Below are positions 23,101-34,996 of a stretch of DNA of 64,000 bases, piece after piece. Numbering within the stretch: position 1 is the first letter of the stretch; every line of letters begins with the position of its first letter. A program made the translations under genes and the position numbers. The notes under the pieces are model-generated. The model was not told where the DNA came from, searched no databases, and saw nothing but the letters and a program-made list of their open reading frames with translations. The DNA is from Molanna angustata. Lineage: Eukaryota > Arthropoda > Insecta > Trichoptera > Molannidae. The stretch lies in NCBI GenBank assembly GCA_963576475.1, contig OY754981.1, forward strand, positions 20,991,683-21,055,682, written 5' to 3'.

Positions 23101-23908
23101 TCTCTCTTTCATTAACTCTGCTCTCAATTATCTTCCTGAATCTAAACCAGTCCGCCTTACGAATGTTATAAAGGTTTCTCTGGTTTTGAGGTAAATATAG
23201 GCTAGAGGAACAATTGTACGTGAAAATAATGGGAAAGTGGTCGCTTGAGAAAGCATCGTGTGTTATCGTCCAATTTACAGAGCTGGCCAAATCTCCTGTA
23301 CACAAGGACAGGTCCAGAGCGCTTCGGTTCTGACCCGTTGGAGTCAGCCTCGTTGCTGATCCATCATTTAGGATGCACAAATTATGTTCATCGATGAATG
23401 TCAAAATATGATTTCCTGACCTATCTGATCTAGAGCAACCCCAAGATGGACTATGAGCATTAAAATCCCCTAGAATAAAATACGATGCAGGGAGGAGTGG
23501 CACTACGGAGTTCCAAAAACTGTTGTCAAAACCAGTGCCCGGAGGTACATACGCTGATATGAATCCTATATTATTAATTATTACAGCCGCCACTTCCAGA
23601 AATGGATTAAAAGGCAGATCAATTTGGGTAAAAGAAAGCGCCGAGTCGACCAACAAAGCCACGCCACCGCCTCTCCCCTCCTGTCTGTCGCCTCTTACAC
23701 AAAAGTATCCTGGTATATTATAAGAATAGTGTGGTCTAATCCACGTTTCGGCAATAGCAGCGATGTTGATTTTATAGTGGTTTAAAAGATAAACAATATC
23801 AGCTCTATTACTCACAGCACTTCGAGCATTCCACTGTAGGACTGAAATATTTTTGTTAGTATTAGTATCTGTAATTACTGTGAATTTTTCTATTTGCGAT
23901 GTCTTCAC
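20147..23908 (-). pseudogene. ORF2, endonuclease-reverse transcriptase-RNase H, two in-frame stops
   Basis: One reading frame of 1254 codons including its final stop. Codons are numbered from the GTG at 23908 that follows an in-frame TAA. It is broken by TAG at 22723-22721 (codon 396) and TGA at 21637-21635 (codon 758); no frameshift is seen. Codons 20-230 hold the APE endonuclease (LQWNARSAV, AETWIRP, ILGDFNAHSPSWG, SSDHFPIIF). The reverse transcriptase has FADD-type YADD near codon 672 (ILQYADDIALYT). RNase H has IYTDGSK near 972, YTAECFAL, FSDSLSLV and AHSGIYGNERAD. A CX1C...HX4C finger (CECGWDEETPDHVLFGCP) is near 1192. No ATG precedes the endonuclease; the GTG at 23908 may be a mutated ATG or translation may be coupled to ORF1. 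The enzyme cannot be made full-length as the sequence stands. Confidence 0.92.
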
Positions 23909-23973
23909 TTAAAATAATTAAGCTATGAGTAATAGCAAGAAAAAAAAATGACACCATATTAGAGATACCTAGT

Positions 23974-25281
23974 CTAATTATGAGATTCAGGTGAAGCAGG
24001 AGGAGCTAGAAGAGAAGACATTTGTGTAAAGATAGATTCATCATTAATATTTGATAATAAATAGGTAAAAATCTGGAACATCAGTTTAATGTTATTAGGA
24101 TTAAGTGGCGATTCAGAAATCGAAGAATCATTAGAAGAAAAGGATGGAGAAGAAGCATTGATATTAAATTCTGGGGGCACACCACATCCATTCTTGGGAT
24201 TCAGTGGTTGTCCATTTGAGTAGGACAATAAGGAGTTGATTGTTTTGTGATCTATGATTTTCTTAATTTGCTTTTTATTAGGAGATGATGCTGAAGTCAC
24301 CTCACTGAACGATTTTTTGGGGGCTCCAACTTTTTTAGAAGCTTGAACAAAGGATACGCCCTCTGTAGCCATAACACGTCTAATATCCCTTTGTCTATGC
24401 AACTCAGGGCAAATATTGCTTGTAGATATATGGTCACCTTTACAGTTTACACATATGCTTTTAGTTTCTGTTTTTAAGCAGTCTTTAGATTCGTGGTTTT
24501 CACCGCATTTAGCACATCTTGATGAATTGGTACATCTAGTGTGGGTATGTCCGTATCTTTGGCATTTATGGCAAATGTATGAAGGCGGAATATACAAATC
24601 AACATTTATAGAATTATAAAATAAGTATATGTAATCAGGGAGTTTTTGCCCCTCAAATGTGACAAGAATTGTGGATGAAGGAATCCACTCCATTTTTCCG
24701 TTGATATTAGTCCTTCTATTCAAACGTCTTAGTCTAGCAACTTTCCCGCAACCAAGGGGTACTTGAATATTGTTCATAATGTCGTCATCTGTTAGATCCG
24801 TTGGTATGCGTCTAATCAATCCACTCTTGTACAGTTTGTAATTGGGAATATAAGATTTCAAACCCTTAGATGAAAGCATATTCGATTTTATAAAGTTATT
24901 TGCATATTTAGCAGTTGCAAATGTAACTATGGTGCGGTGACCTCCATCCGCCCTCACTCCTCCAGGGACAATCCCCTCCATACCTGATCTAGATAGTAAA
25001 CCACCCAAAACCATGGGATGAATGGGTTTACCCTTTTCCGTGTTCTCCACAACGACCATGAAAGGCGGAAGAGCCGAAGGCGAGTACTGGCTCTCACCAA
25101 CTGAAGCCGAAGATATGCATGCGCTCTCATTGACAGCAACTGAAGGTGGACAGTCGCCTTCTTTGACAAATTGATTTGTGTATTCATTTGACCGAATTGT
25201 CATTTGTGAAGAAGACTCTGGTTCCATATCCAGTCTTTTCTTTTTGGCATTAGGGCCACCCTTATCGGGTGGGTCATTCAT
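23974..25281 (-). CDS. ORF1, gag-like nucleic-acid-binding protein of the I-type element
   Basis: Uninterrupted frame of 435 residues from the first ATG at 25281. The N-terminus is charged and low-complexity (DPPDKGGPNAKKKRLD). The middle resembles the RRM-like region of insect LINE ORF1 proteins. From about residue 236 there are three zinc knuckles: CHKCQRYGHTHTRC (CX2CX4HX4C), CAKCGENHESKDC (CX2CX3HX4C) and CVNCKGDHISTSNIC. Known ORF1 proteins coat the element RNA and chaperone annealing at the target. The serine- and asparagine-rich tail is unstructured. The stop lies 65 bases before the ORF2 frame opens. It is intact, so it could be expressed from the element's internal promoter. Confidence 0.9.
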   Translation of the reverse strand: MNDPPDKGGPNAKKKRLDMEPESSSQMTIRSNEYTNQFVKEGDCPPSVAVNESACISSASVGESQYSPSALPPFMVVVENTEKGKPIHPMVLGGLLSRSGMEGIVPGGVRADGGHRTIVTFATAKYANNFIKSNMLSSKGLKSYIPNYKLYKSGLIRRIPTDLTDDDIMNNIQVPLGCGKVARLRRLNRRTNINGKMEWIPSSTILVTFEGQKLPDYIYLFYNSINVDLYIPPSYICHKCQRYGHTHTRCTNSSRCAKCGENHESKDCLKTETKSICVNCKGDHISTSNICPELHRQRDIRRVMATEGVSFVQASKKVGAPKKSFSEVTSASSPNKKQIKKIIDHKTINSLLSYSNGQPLNPKNGCGVPPEFNINASSPSFSSNDSSISESPLNPNNIKLMFQIFTYLLSNINDESIFTQMSSLLAPPASPESHN

Positions 25282-25742
25282 TGTCGCCAATCAACCAAAC
25301 ACGTTGATTGCAATGTATACGGTAAAAAAAAATGCTGAGCGAATATAAAATGTTTACTTTCAAAAATGTCACCACTTATCACTTGATATTTATATATATT
25401 TCGAAAACAAATTCTTCATTAAACACGATTTTTATTCTGTTTGATAGTTATTTGTTTATTAACGACTGTTTTAGATCAAATGTGACGAGAGAAAAATAAG
25501 ATAACTCACAATAAGTATCTGTCAAACACACAAAGTGCAATCCCAATAGTGAATTCAGCTTCCACACAAAAATAACGCACAACAAAGATTGTTTTGTACA
25601 AAAACTGAAAGTTAATCACTATACCATCACAAATATAGATTGTTATTCACTACAAAAAACCAATTTTTATATTTTATATTGCAGTCAAAATCAAAACACA
25701 ACTGACATGTTTAATATTTGCCTAGCAACCTAAAAATAAGTT

Positions 25743-27438
25743 ATACATTATAATTATACAAACTATTCACCACGTTTTTCACTTAAACGCTAAGTTTTAC
25801 TTGAAAATATATTTTTTTCGTGTAAATACGTACTTCTAACTTTTAAACTAACAGATATTTGCGTGCAAAATGTACACTTTTTTGACAGATATGACTTGGA
25901 AAATTTTGTATGAAAAAAATAAATATTGAAATATTTTTAAAATTCAGCATTTTTATCGCATTATTTTTAGCGTGACACTGCATCAGGTATACTGGTACAT
26001 GTTCGCACATAAATTAGATTTTTAGATGCTCTTGGTTTTTCAGAAGGCGTGAGACAAACACACACACACACACAGACACTAACATTTTGATTGCTTTATT
26101 ACTTTAGATTTGTGTCATGTGAATAAGCAAATAATGTTTTTCTTCTCAATTGTTGTACCATTTCTAGTTGTAATATTTACCTATCATATAACATTCAATA
26201 ATTTATATTGTGTTTCCGTTTGTTGCTGATGTGTATCGATATGATTTATTTATTTAGTAGTATATGGTGTTCGTTTAATGATTGCTTCACTTAATTTCAT
26301 TTCTCTATATATATAAAGGACTAATATTTGGTAATATCTGGAGTCTTCACTGGTCTATATGCTGGTAACTCATTTTTTTGTATATATTATATGAATTTGA
26401 CTGTTTGCACTCTTTAAAATGAAATAAAATAAAATAAAATAAATTTATTTTAAGCAAACAAACAGTCAAACAATGTTAGGTACATGGTAAACCAAAACAG
26501 TTTGCATTTATTTTACTCGTCTTGAAGAAGTACCTACTCTATGTATATATAAAAATGTGACCATACCTAAAAAAGTTATTTATTTATTCAATATTAGGTA
26601 CCTACAGCTGAAAAAAATTAATAGAAAGGAAAAATAACAAAAAAATATGTAAATGTGCTCATGAGGAAAGAAAAGGAATGAAGGAAGTGGGAAATTAGAA
26701 TCACTACAACGTTATCAACCACTCATCAATGACTCGAAAACTTGAGACTTGTTTATAATATATATTTTTTTTTATTATTTTGTTTCTCTCTATTTCGTTT
26801 TACTTTTATATATTTTAAATCATGCTGTGTAACCACTTTATTTTTTATTCATGTAAAAGGCGTAGAGCCGTATAAATAAATAAATATAATTCATACATGT
26901 CCATATGTAAATTTAACATTGGTAGGTATGTTACCTTAATCAGTTCTCCTTTGATTTCATCAAGTTTACCACATACCTACTAGTGAAAACTGAAAATGGA
27001 GGAAAAAAGACAAAATTTACTACAATGAATTATTCCTGGCTAAATCAACTTCAACTAACTTATTATGGATGTTCTTCATGGATATTTTCTCGCGGACCGC
27101 CACTTTGACGATCGCTGATGTGAGTAACATATTACATAGATAGTTGTTGTTGAATCATTTCGTATTACGCACCTCGTGGTCATTTGACGTGCTAAATTAA
27201 CCATTGAACAGCACAAGCGTGGTCTGGTCTGCCAACAACAACTGTGTTCAACATGCTCCTCACTTTTGTCCGCCTCATTTTAGACCGATAGCACTAACAG
27301 CTGGCTGGAGTCCATCGCGCAGTGTACCCATCACATATTATATGCTTAGGTGGGTCCTCCTCAATTATATTTTCAACGTACCAATTATATATGAATAGGG
27401 ACCCCGAAAGAAAGCACAAACAAACTGTAAATATTTTT
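25743..27438. other. Intronic stretch between two elements
   Basis: Holds a CA microsatellite (about 26056-26078) and an (AAAAT)n patch (about 26421-26445). There is a slightly GC-richer tract at 27060-27360 with a 64-codon open frame that I do not recognise. Confidence 0.4.
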
Positions 27439-27442
27439 TTAA

Positions 27443-27926
27443 GAGGACATATAACGCTAAACTAAGTGACTGAGAACATGATATTATGTTAAAACCGCCC
27501 AATGCACTATGAAGTTACGGGTTAATAAAGGTAACTATGGCGTGCGTTAAAAAGGTTTAAGCATACGTGATTTAAACCATCGGAAACCCCAAATTTGTTG
27601 ATTTTTTTGCATTTTAAGAACAAATCTTTGTTAAAATGTTAAAATGAAAAAACTCAATCGGTCATTCACTTTGTGATTTTATGCACTCTTTAAGCATATA
27701 AAAGATTTATTTCTCTGCGACACATAGTTATGGAGTAATTTAAAAAAAATGCTGTAAAATGCTATTTTTAATATTTTTTTATGGGAATTTAGGCTGAATT
27801 GTGTGACTAACTTTCACTAGAGAAATGTCGAAAAAACATATAGGTACTATTTTTTATTGAAACACACTGTTTAACATATTTGAGGGATTTGATGTGAAAT
27901 TGAGGTTTTTAGGTTTATATGGCCCC
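27443..27926. mobile_element. piggyBac-like MITE flanked by TTAA
   Basis: TTAA lies on both sides (27439-27442 and 27927-27930). The inverted ends read GAGGACATATAACGCTAAAC and, from the other side, GGGGCCATATAAACCTAAAA. It is 484 bp with no transposase. Insertion at TTAA with precise duplication is the mark of the piggyBac superfamily; the ends are diverged, so this is an old copy. Confidence 0.7.
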
Positions 27927-27930
27927 TTAA

Positions 27931-28994
27931 CAAACTGTCATACTCGATGCTTCTGTAAATAATTTTATTTTGAGACTTCATGTTGCTCGGGCTGGTTGGA
28001 TGAGATTGTCTTGTGGCAATAAAACCGACTTAGTGGACTTGCTGTATATTAATTCGTAAAATAGAGTTAATTATTCGATGTTTTTTAAATCAAAATAATT
28101 AATTGTTCTGCATATATGTTAGAAGAACGACCCTTTCGGCTGACTAGGTCCCTATCAACTGGTCGTCCTTCTAAAAAGGTAAAATATATTATAAGTAAGT
28201 AGTTATAACCACAATCAATTTGTTTGGTTTAAAAAACATTTGTAAAACGGAGTTCTACATATTAGTACATGCATAAGTTCATAGAAAATGTATGAATGAT
28301 ATGGAAAGTGTGTGTTAGAGAATTAATGATGACGTTCGGCTATCTCTATTATCTTTATACACCTGAATTGAAGTTAGTTTTATTTCAGTAGGTATCGTAA
28401 AAGCTAACGGAAGGGCCGTCCATTTCTTTTTACGTGACGTTTCTGTTTTTAGCCTTTTATGACTGTCTGAGGTTGATGAACTAGGAGTTTGTGTTATGGT
28501 GGATTAGCAGATATTAAGTATATCCAACTACATTCTGGTGATTAGTTTCGGTTCTAGATGATGACTTTGAAGTGGGGTGGTAAATCCTAGTTGGTTTTAT
28601 AACTTTTTCAAATGGTTTCAGTGAATATCAGTGAAATTATGCCGCTCGTTTGTTTTTACCAAGAAAGTCCGTAATACCGACATAATGGTAAGTCGTTATA
28701 CTTCTTTGTCGGCGATTTGGATTCGATTCGCAGCATAAATATTTTTTTTTATTTAAAATTATTAATCACCCAATTATTGCTATATTGGATTGGAAACACT
28801 AGTTTTAAATTATAATTTCCCAATGAGTTGCGATTTGCAAGGTATAAAAATGTAAGATTCGCAAGACTATTGTAGCAAGGCCAATATCGAGACTACGTCC
28901 AAGTATATCAATACCACACCTGTGAATACAAGATCACACGTTTTGTATAAAAAACAAAATATCTTAAAATATTGAATAATTTGGAATTTTTTAA
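27931..28994. other. Intronic stretch without recognised features
   Basis: AT-rich. No repeat partner or coding sequence was noticed. Confidence 0.4.
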
Positions 28995-29202
28995 TATGTC
29001 CAATTTTTTTAACATGTCCACGTAGGGGACACCAGCTATTAGGATTTGGGTCCATTTTACTCTTCCGAAGAAGCGCACTACGTAGCGTTGGGAGGGGTTT
29101 GCAATCTAGAAAAGAGTTACTTAATTATTCTTCAACCATACTTACCATCGCCTTCGACAGTTGGATCTCATGTGTTCTATGCAACTACTTTAAAAAAAAT
29201 GT
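28995..29202. repeat. Dispersed repeat R1 and a second repeat block
   Basis: 28995-29122 repeats 2672-2793. The following block, 'cgacagttggatctc.tgtgt' at about 29155, recurs near 49740, so two repeat types abut here. Confidence 0.65.
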
Positions 29203-29360
29203 CGGCCTTCGTGGCTCAGTCCCGGGTTCGATTCCCGGCGGAGACACAGTTATACATTGTGTTTTCAGTCTGTATCTGTGAGACGATTAATACCCTAAGT
29301 CTCCAGAATGTGGCAACTTGCTATCGGGTACGTGCTAAATTAATATTTGACTTATTACCT
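29203..29360 (+). mobile_element. tRNA-derived SINE, family B, with internal deletion
   Basis: It starts ggccttcgtggctcag and jumps directly to tcccgggttcgattcccggc. About 30 bp between the A and B boxes, present in the other family B copies, is missing. The body (gtctccagaatgtggcaact) is intact and is followed by a (TAAA)-type tail near 29370. Confidence 0.75.
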
Positions 29361-30335
29361 GCAATAATAAATAAATAAATTGGGACTCAGAATTGTGCTT
29401 CAAAAGTTGAAATGGCTTTCGGCTTTCTACACCGACATTTGTAAAATAAAATAAAACACTTTATTTTGTGTAGGTTCATGTACGACGCCGCTTATCATAT
29501 CTGGACATTCACCAGTATTTCTGTTATATGTTAAGCTGTAATATATGTATGTACTATCGACATCCGGCGAAGTAACTACATATTACAATCAGGGCTTCAT
29601 CGTTGCCTATCTTGCTGACTAACATCGAATCCAATTACCACTGTAATATGTGTTTTCCTTATTTGACCTTGGTTTTTTTCCACAGCTTGGCTGTAGTTTC
29701 TCTGATGCCTCATAATGTTGCATCCATCAAAAAAAATCTTAAAACTTTTTTAATACTTGGAAGGAAGAGCATCACTGTTAGAAAATTTATTAAGACAAAT
29801 AATATGCAATATTAATTGTTATAAATAATAATATAAATAAACACTCCTTGCACCTTGCGCAAGTAGCGAGTTTATTGCCACATATTTTCGACTAACCAGT
29901 GTTTCCAGCCTAGATAAGCAATATTTGCGTTAGAAATGAATTTAAATAAATTTCTCCTCTGATGGGGATCGAATCCAGGACGCCCGCACAGAAGACAAAC
30001 GGCTTACTTACTGTGCCACGGTGCACGGCACAGTTGGTTATGTCGTTTATAAATTAATTAATTTTCACTAGCAAGCGTCATATCGTCACAACGATATTTA
30101 TATTTAAAACAATTTTATTTTTTATAACTATTTATTTTATTTGTGATTTCCAACTTTATTAGGTAGTTAAGGTATTTAAGGCGTCATTTTATGTTTTGCT
30201 TTAACCATTAAAAATGCACCTATCAGGCAAAACGATTGTAGTAATACATTTTTGATAACATATATTTTTCAAAACTATTGAGCTCTACAATCTGTCTCAT
30301 TGCTAATATAGAAACTTATATATTTTAACTTTATT
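29361..30335. other. Intronic stretch with one tRNA-like repeat
   Basis: Contains the tRNA-like minus-strand segment at 29935-30030. Otherwise there is no recognised feature. Confidence 0.4.
29935..30030 (-). mobile_element. tRNA-like SINE head, third type
   Basis: The minus strand reads gccgtgcaccgtggcacagt, then cgtcctggattcgatcccca, which fit A- and B-box patterns at tRNA spacing. No copy of the downstream body was noticed elsewhere in the window. Confidence 0.5.
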
Positions 30336-30339
30336 TTAT

Positions 30340-31976
30340 GGGTGTTTCTCTGTAAACTGGGCAACTCGTTGTCTCAGGCCTATATTATACAAAAAATTTT
30401 AGATTATTATATATTTCATAGTTAATTATAAAAGATAATTACCTAATCTACATGTGCTCATCATACTGCATCCATTTAATTTAACTTTAATACATGAAAA
30501 ATGTGTTTATAATGCTCAAAAAACAGTCCCCTGGTGTGTCACCACACCAATTTAGTTCCTTTAGATTCAATTTATTTTAAAAATAAATTTAAGAATCAAT
30601 TGATTTATTTAATTATTTGAACAATATTAGATGATTTTCAATTAGACCTGGTTATTTTTTCTTAATATATGTTTATAAAGCTAAAAAAGGAAATTAAAGT
30701 TTGTCTCAGCATTTTGTGGACAGTCCCCCTGTCTATATTTCAAATTGCACACCTCGTAGTCTACAACTTAAATTATTGCGTTTATACATGTAACCATGCG
30801 CAAACAACCTGAAGTTTGCATGCTTGCCACCAAAAGCGCGTATACGCCAATTTATTTAGAGCTGCACGAGCTTCGCTCCGAGAAATCCGTGTGACAACCG
30901 GCCAGTCAACAGTCCTCTGGTAAGAATTATTTTTATCTCTTTTATATCTATTATATTTATACAATTTAAAAAATATTTCTTGTAATGTATAAATATTCCC
31001 TATTTATAGCAAAATAACAAAACTTATTTGTATTTTGTGCTATCATCCAATGAAGTCAAATTAAACAGTCCCCTGGCAACAGTCCCCTGCACTATAAAAA
31101 GGCAGGGGACTGTTTCTGCCTCCAGGGGATGGTCTTTTAATATGTTTATCATTGTTTTATTTATTTTATTAATATATAGAACCAATTTTTTACATTATTT
31201 TAAACAATATTTTAGTTTATATATTAATTTATATACCTTTTTAGTTCTTTTTAGATATAGGTACATATCTTTTGAGAATGGTGCCAAAAAGAAAAAACTT
31301 TTTAAGGAAGAGATATTACAATGGAAAAGAGAAGTCGAGTGAAAGAGATATGAGCGTAACAAAAACGACCCACAGAAAAAGGAAGAAGAGAGAAAGAACA
31401 TTTAAAATATCTCAAGAAAAAAGAAAATGGAAGTAAGAAGCTAGTTAAGGATATGACTCCACCAGAAGCAAAGAAGTAGTGGAGAGAGCATTGCAACAAT
31501 TATCGCAATAAGAAAAAAGTGTCAAGAAATGCAACAAGCTCGATTCTGAGAGAAAATATGCCAGATTTGGAAGAAATTATCAGCTTTATACAATGGAAGG
31601 ATTCTAAATTATAATAGTCATCAGAAATAATAAAATATTATAAAAAATACTGTTAATTTTTTGTAACTTTATTGTTCAATTATTTCATTCTTAAATTATA
31701 GAGTTTAAGAAAATATAAAAAGACTTATTTTGCTACTAAAACAACATTTTTCATTTAAATTATTAGTCCCCTGTCAAAATCAACAGTCCCCTGTATCGAT
31801 TTTTCAGAAAATGCTCAATATTTCCTAACGTATTGGAAATATTTTTGGTTCATCTGTTATTTATTATTAACCTAGTAGATATCTATTCTTTTAATAAGAT
31901 TTGTACAATATATAAGCAAAAAAGTGCCCTAGACAACTTTCTTAGAACAACTTGCCCAGTTTACAGAGAAACACCC
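30340..31976 (+). mobile_element. Unassigned 1.64-kb TIR DNA transposon with CAGTCCCCTG motif array
   Basis: The ends are inverted copies identical over the first 25 bp, beginning GGGTGTTTCTCTGTAAACTG. Outside them is TTAT on both sides (30336-30339, 31977-31980), a possible 4-bp TSD. The motif CAGTCCCCTG or a one-base variant occurs about eight times inside (30524, 30721, 30910, 31066, 31080, 31764, 31784, and inverted at 31103), spread rather than in tandem. A decayed basic ORF lies at 31330-31620. I cannot name the superfamily. Confidence 0.7.
31330..31620 (+). pseudogene. Decayed basic, coiled-coil-rich ORF of the TIR element
   Basis: Readable pieces in shifting frames include RYERNKNDPQKKEEERK, KYLKKKENGSKKLVKDMTP and WREHCNNYRNKKK, with stops and frameshifts between. 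The arrangement R-Y...K-x-D-P...(K/R)-rich...K-x-x-D-M-T-P...W-R resembles a widespread uncharacterised basic protein type seen beside animal DNA transposons. That resemblance is from memory only. No catalytic motif is visible and the gene is dead. Confidence 0.5.
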
Positions 31977-31980
31977 TTAT

Positions 31981-33433
31981 ATTGCTTTTCAGGTAATCGA
32001 CATGATTTATGTCAAATATTAATGAATTTTTATAAAATTACAAATTGCCACACTAAAGGTCGATTTCTCAAATCATATTATAAGTTATAATAATCGCATA
32101 TACATTTAACATTGTTGATCTTCTTCTTTTTGTTATAATTTTCTTATTGTTTTTTTTTTTTTTTGAGAAATAAAGAATTTATTTATCAAGACTTGTGATG
32201 TACTACAAATCGTCTCATAAATCCAGTTTAAAAATGTAAACATCTTGTAAAAGAAAATGATCAAACTCGTCCATAATCATATTAAGTATTAGGTATGTAC
32301 ATATTGATGTATGTATGTATGCATTTTAATATGTCTGAATATAGTATGATAAAATATTTTTTTGTAACGGAATAAAAATAAAATATGATTTTTTCTGCTT
32401 GATATTAAAAACAATTATAGTGATTTGATTATTTTTTATCTCTTTGTCGGGAATGTTTCCGCCCCTCAATTATCACTCAGGCATAATATATAACTATAAT
32501 GCTTCATATAATTATACTTCCATAATTATATGTAAGTTTTAGTTAAAGTTATGATCGTACAGGGTCTCATGTTTTATTCTTAAGGGTATATATAAATTCC
32601 ACTCTCTGGAGACTTGGTATAAATTTTATAACAATACCAGACTGAGCATACAATGAAAAACAGTCTCCACTGGTAATTGAACTCGTTAAGAAAAAGTATG
32701 TCTCCATCTAGAATCGAATCCGGGACCATTGGCTCAAGAGTCATGAGCCACAAAGGCCGTCCACGTATTGCAATTTCATACCACGTTATGATTGATTTTA
32801 AAATTTTCGCATCATTTGTTATACGTTTCCCTATTCATAAATGTAATAATAATAACAAACACTTACACCCTTTTGTTCATAACTGACTATTTGACGTTTG
32901 CACGGGTCAATTTCGTGATTTTTTTTAGCATAATATCATAACACAGTAGGTATAATATATTTATGATAGTAATATAAACGATGAGATGATAATGGAATAC
33001 GTATTGAAAAAAAAAAGAAAAAAAAGTTTGGTTTTGACGACTGCGAATTTTTGGCGTGATGACGCTTGTATGAAGAAATAGTGAAATATCTCGTAATATA
33101 ATTACCGATGACATTCGCAAACATTCAAAATTCAAATGCGTTCACCATATTACAGCTAATTTATAATATCACAACCGCCATTACTCGGAACCACACATAT
33201 AATAGAAAACGGGACACACTCAGTAGCTAAATATCGTGGCCCTAGGGCCTAGGTGATGAGTCAATGTTATTTGTCTTTGTGAAACCATATGATAATCAAC
33301 AAAAAATATTTTTATAATTAAACAACATAAAAGTACTTAATATGTCAGTGTTACATTTATTTATTTACTAATAGCGTCCTGTGATAACCGCTGATAAGAG
33401 ATTAGGTTATCCTCTGTCTAATACGATGAAATG
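31981..33433. other. Intronic stretch with one degenerate SINE
   Basis: Apart from the SINE at 32600 nothing is recognised. Open frames at 32887-33135 and 32936-33124 are low-complexity. Confidence 0.4.
32600..32760 (-). mobile_element. Degenerate tRNA-derived SINE, family B
   Basis: The minus strand reads cggcctttgtggctcatgac, then tcccggattcgattctagat, then a damaged body with 'agtctccagaga'. It has partly duplicated 'gtctccat/ctggt' blocks. Confidence 0.6.
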
Positions 33434-34182
33434 TCTTACAGCAGTGGTATTCAACTTTCTATAGTCCATGGGTCCTTATATTTCTATTGTTCACAGTAAA
33501 ATCATATGTATTGTCATAAAAAATCTCACTATAGCCTCGACATTTCAACCCAAAACTGATCGATTCACAACAAACGCCGTAATGGCCGCTGTCTATTTTT
33601 TAACATGATTATTTTCTATAGTATGTAGTTTGACATTTATTTGTTTACGGTAACAGTCACAATTACAAAATAAATTAAATAAGACAATTACGCACATAAA
33701 GACCAGAAAATGTAAAATAAATTTTATAAAACTAATTAACATAGATGAATGCTGGTGAAACTGAATCAAAAGGATTTAGGAAAGGATTTAAAGGGAAGAT
33801 TAACAATACTACTACATGCCACCACGATGAGAACTCCATTATGCTATAATGATTTATCATAATATTTACATATTCACTTACATACATGCAAACGCATACA
33901 CACACACGCGTACTTACATTATAAAGAAACTTTTATTGCAATGTTAAGTTGCTTTGTAGACATCGCTTTGTCATCCCTGATGATTCAGAAAAAAAGTCTC
34001 TATTTCCACAGTATGTATCAAATTTGGAGCAAGCTCATATGATATTTTTTTGTTGTATGTATTACGTACTGCCGGAATACTGAAGAGATCATTATTTCTG
34101 GTAAATCGCATAGGAACTCTTATTTTTCCTAATAAATTTGGGGAGTCAATGTGATTATTTAGAATATTGTGCAGATACACAA

Positions 34183-34363
34183 GGCCCCCAAGTCAAATTG
34201 AAAACGCTGTTCGTTATCACCAAGCGCTATTTTTTTTTTGTATGGGATTTGACGTTTGTTGTTTGTTATTGTAGAAAAAATTTCTACAACAAACGTCAAA
34301 TCACATACAAAAAAAAATAGCGCTTGGCGATAACGAACAGCGTTTTCAATTTGACTCAGGGCC
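34183..34363. mobile_element. Hairpin MITE nested in the hAT-like element
   Basis: Arms of about 80 bp begin ggccc...agtcaaattg and include 'aaaacgctgttcgttatc' and 'ccaagcgctatttttttttg'. They are repeated in reverse complement with few mismatches around a short AT-rich loop. The TSD is unclear. Confidence 0.75.
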
Positions 34364-34996
34364 AAGGTCTCTTATTGATCAACGTTCATGTAGCGAATGG
34401 AGCATATAATATTGTTTACAGCGAGTACAATAATTGGAATAATATGTGTTAGTTTTATAATCTTTTACATATAAGTAATATTACTTAAGTAATTAAAATA
34501 TATATAAAAAAAAATAAAACTATAAACTCACTCCGTTTTCACTATCCACCAGAAGAACTACACAATATCTACAGGGACTCAATAGTTTGATACTTACTTA
34601 ACTTTTCTCTTATTCTCTCTCCCAACGTTTCTGAAAAGGCCACTGTTGATGGATGTAGCAGAGAGTGAGGATTATTTCACGAAACAGATCACGTTTATTT
34701 TATATTTTTATCGTATCTTTTCTATATCCTTTGTAACGAAGACATATAGTTTTTTTTTTCGTTTTCTTTTGCGACGATCGCTCCTGTTGTTAATCATATT
34801 ATATTATCAAATCTTATTTCGCACATCTTACCAGAGCCATAATGATACGTCTTAATCAATTTTCAGAGCCCTTGAGGTGAGATATTCACGAAAACGGCGC
34901 TATATAAAACATACAAATTATTATAGGAAGTAGACGCCAGTCTCTATTTTACATTGAGCCTTCTAGAACAAATTACATACTAAATTCATATCGCAC

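Larger units (their letters stand above)
20043..25730 (-). mobile_element. Full-length I-type non-LTR retrotransposon
   Basis: A 5.69-kb element read on the minus strand: 5' UTR of about 450 bp (25730 to 25282), ORF1, ORF2, a short 3' UTR and an A tail (T run at 20043-20054). It is flanked by a direct repeat TAAAAATAAG, 10 bp plus two ambiguous T (20033-20042 and 25731-25740), the TSD expected of target-primed reverse transcription. It carries an APE-type endonuclease, reverse transcriptase, RNase H and a C-terminal zinc finger. This order points to the I/Nimb/LOA group; jockey lacks the RNase H and R1 is rDNA-targeted. It is unusually complete but ORF2 is interrupted. Confidence 0.93.
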
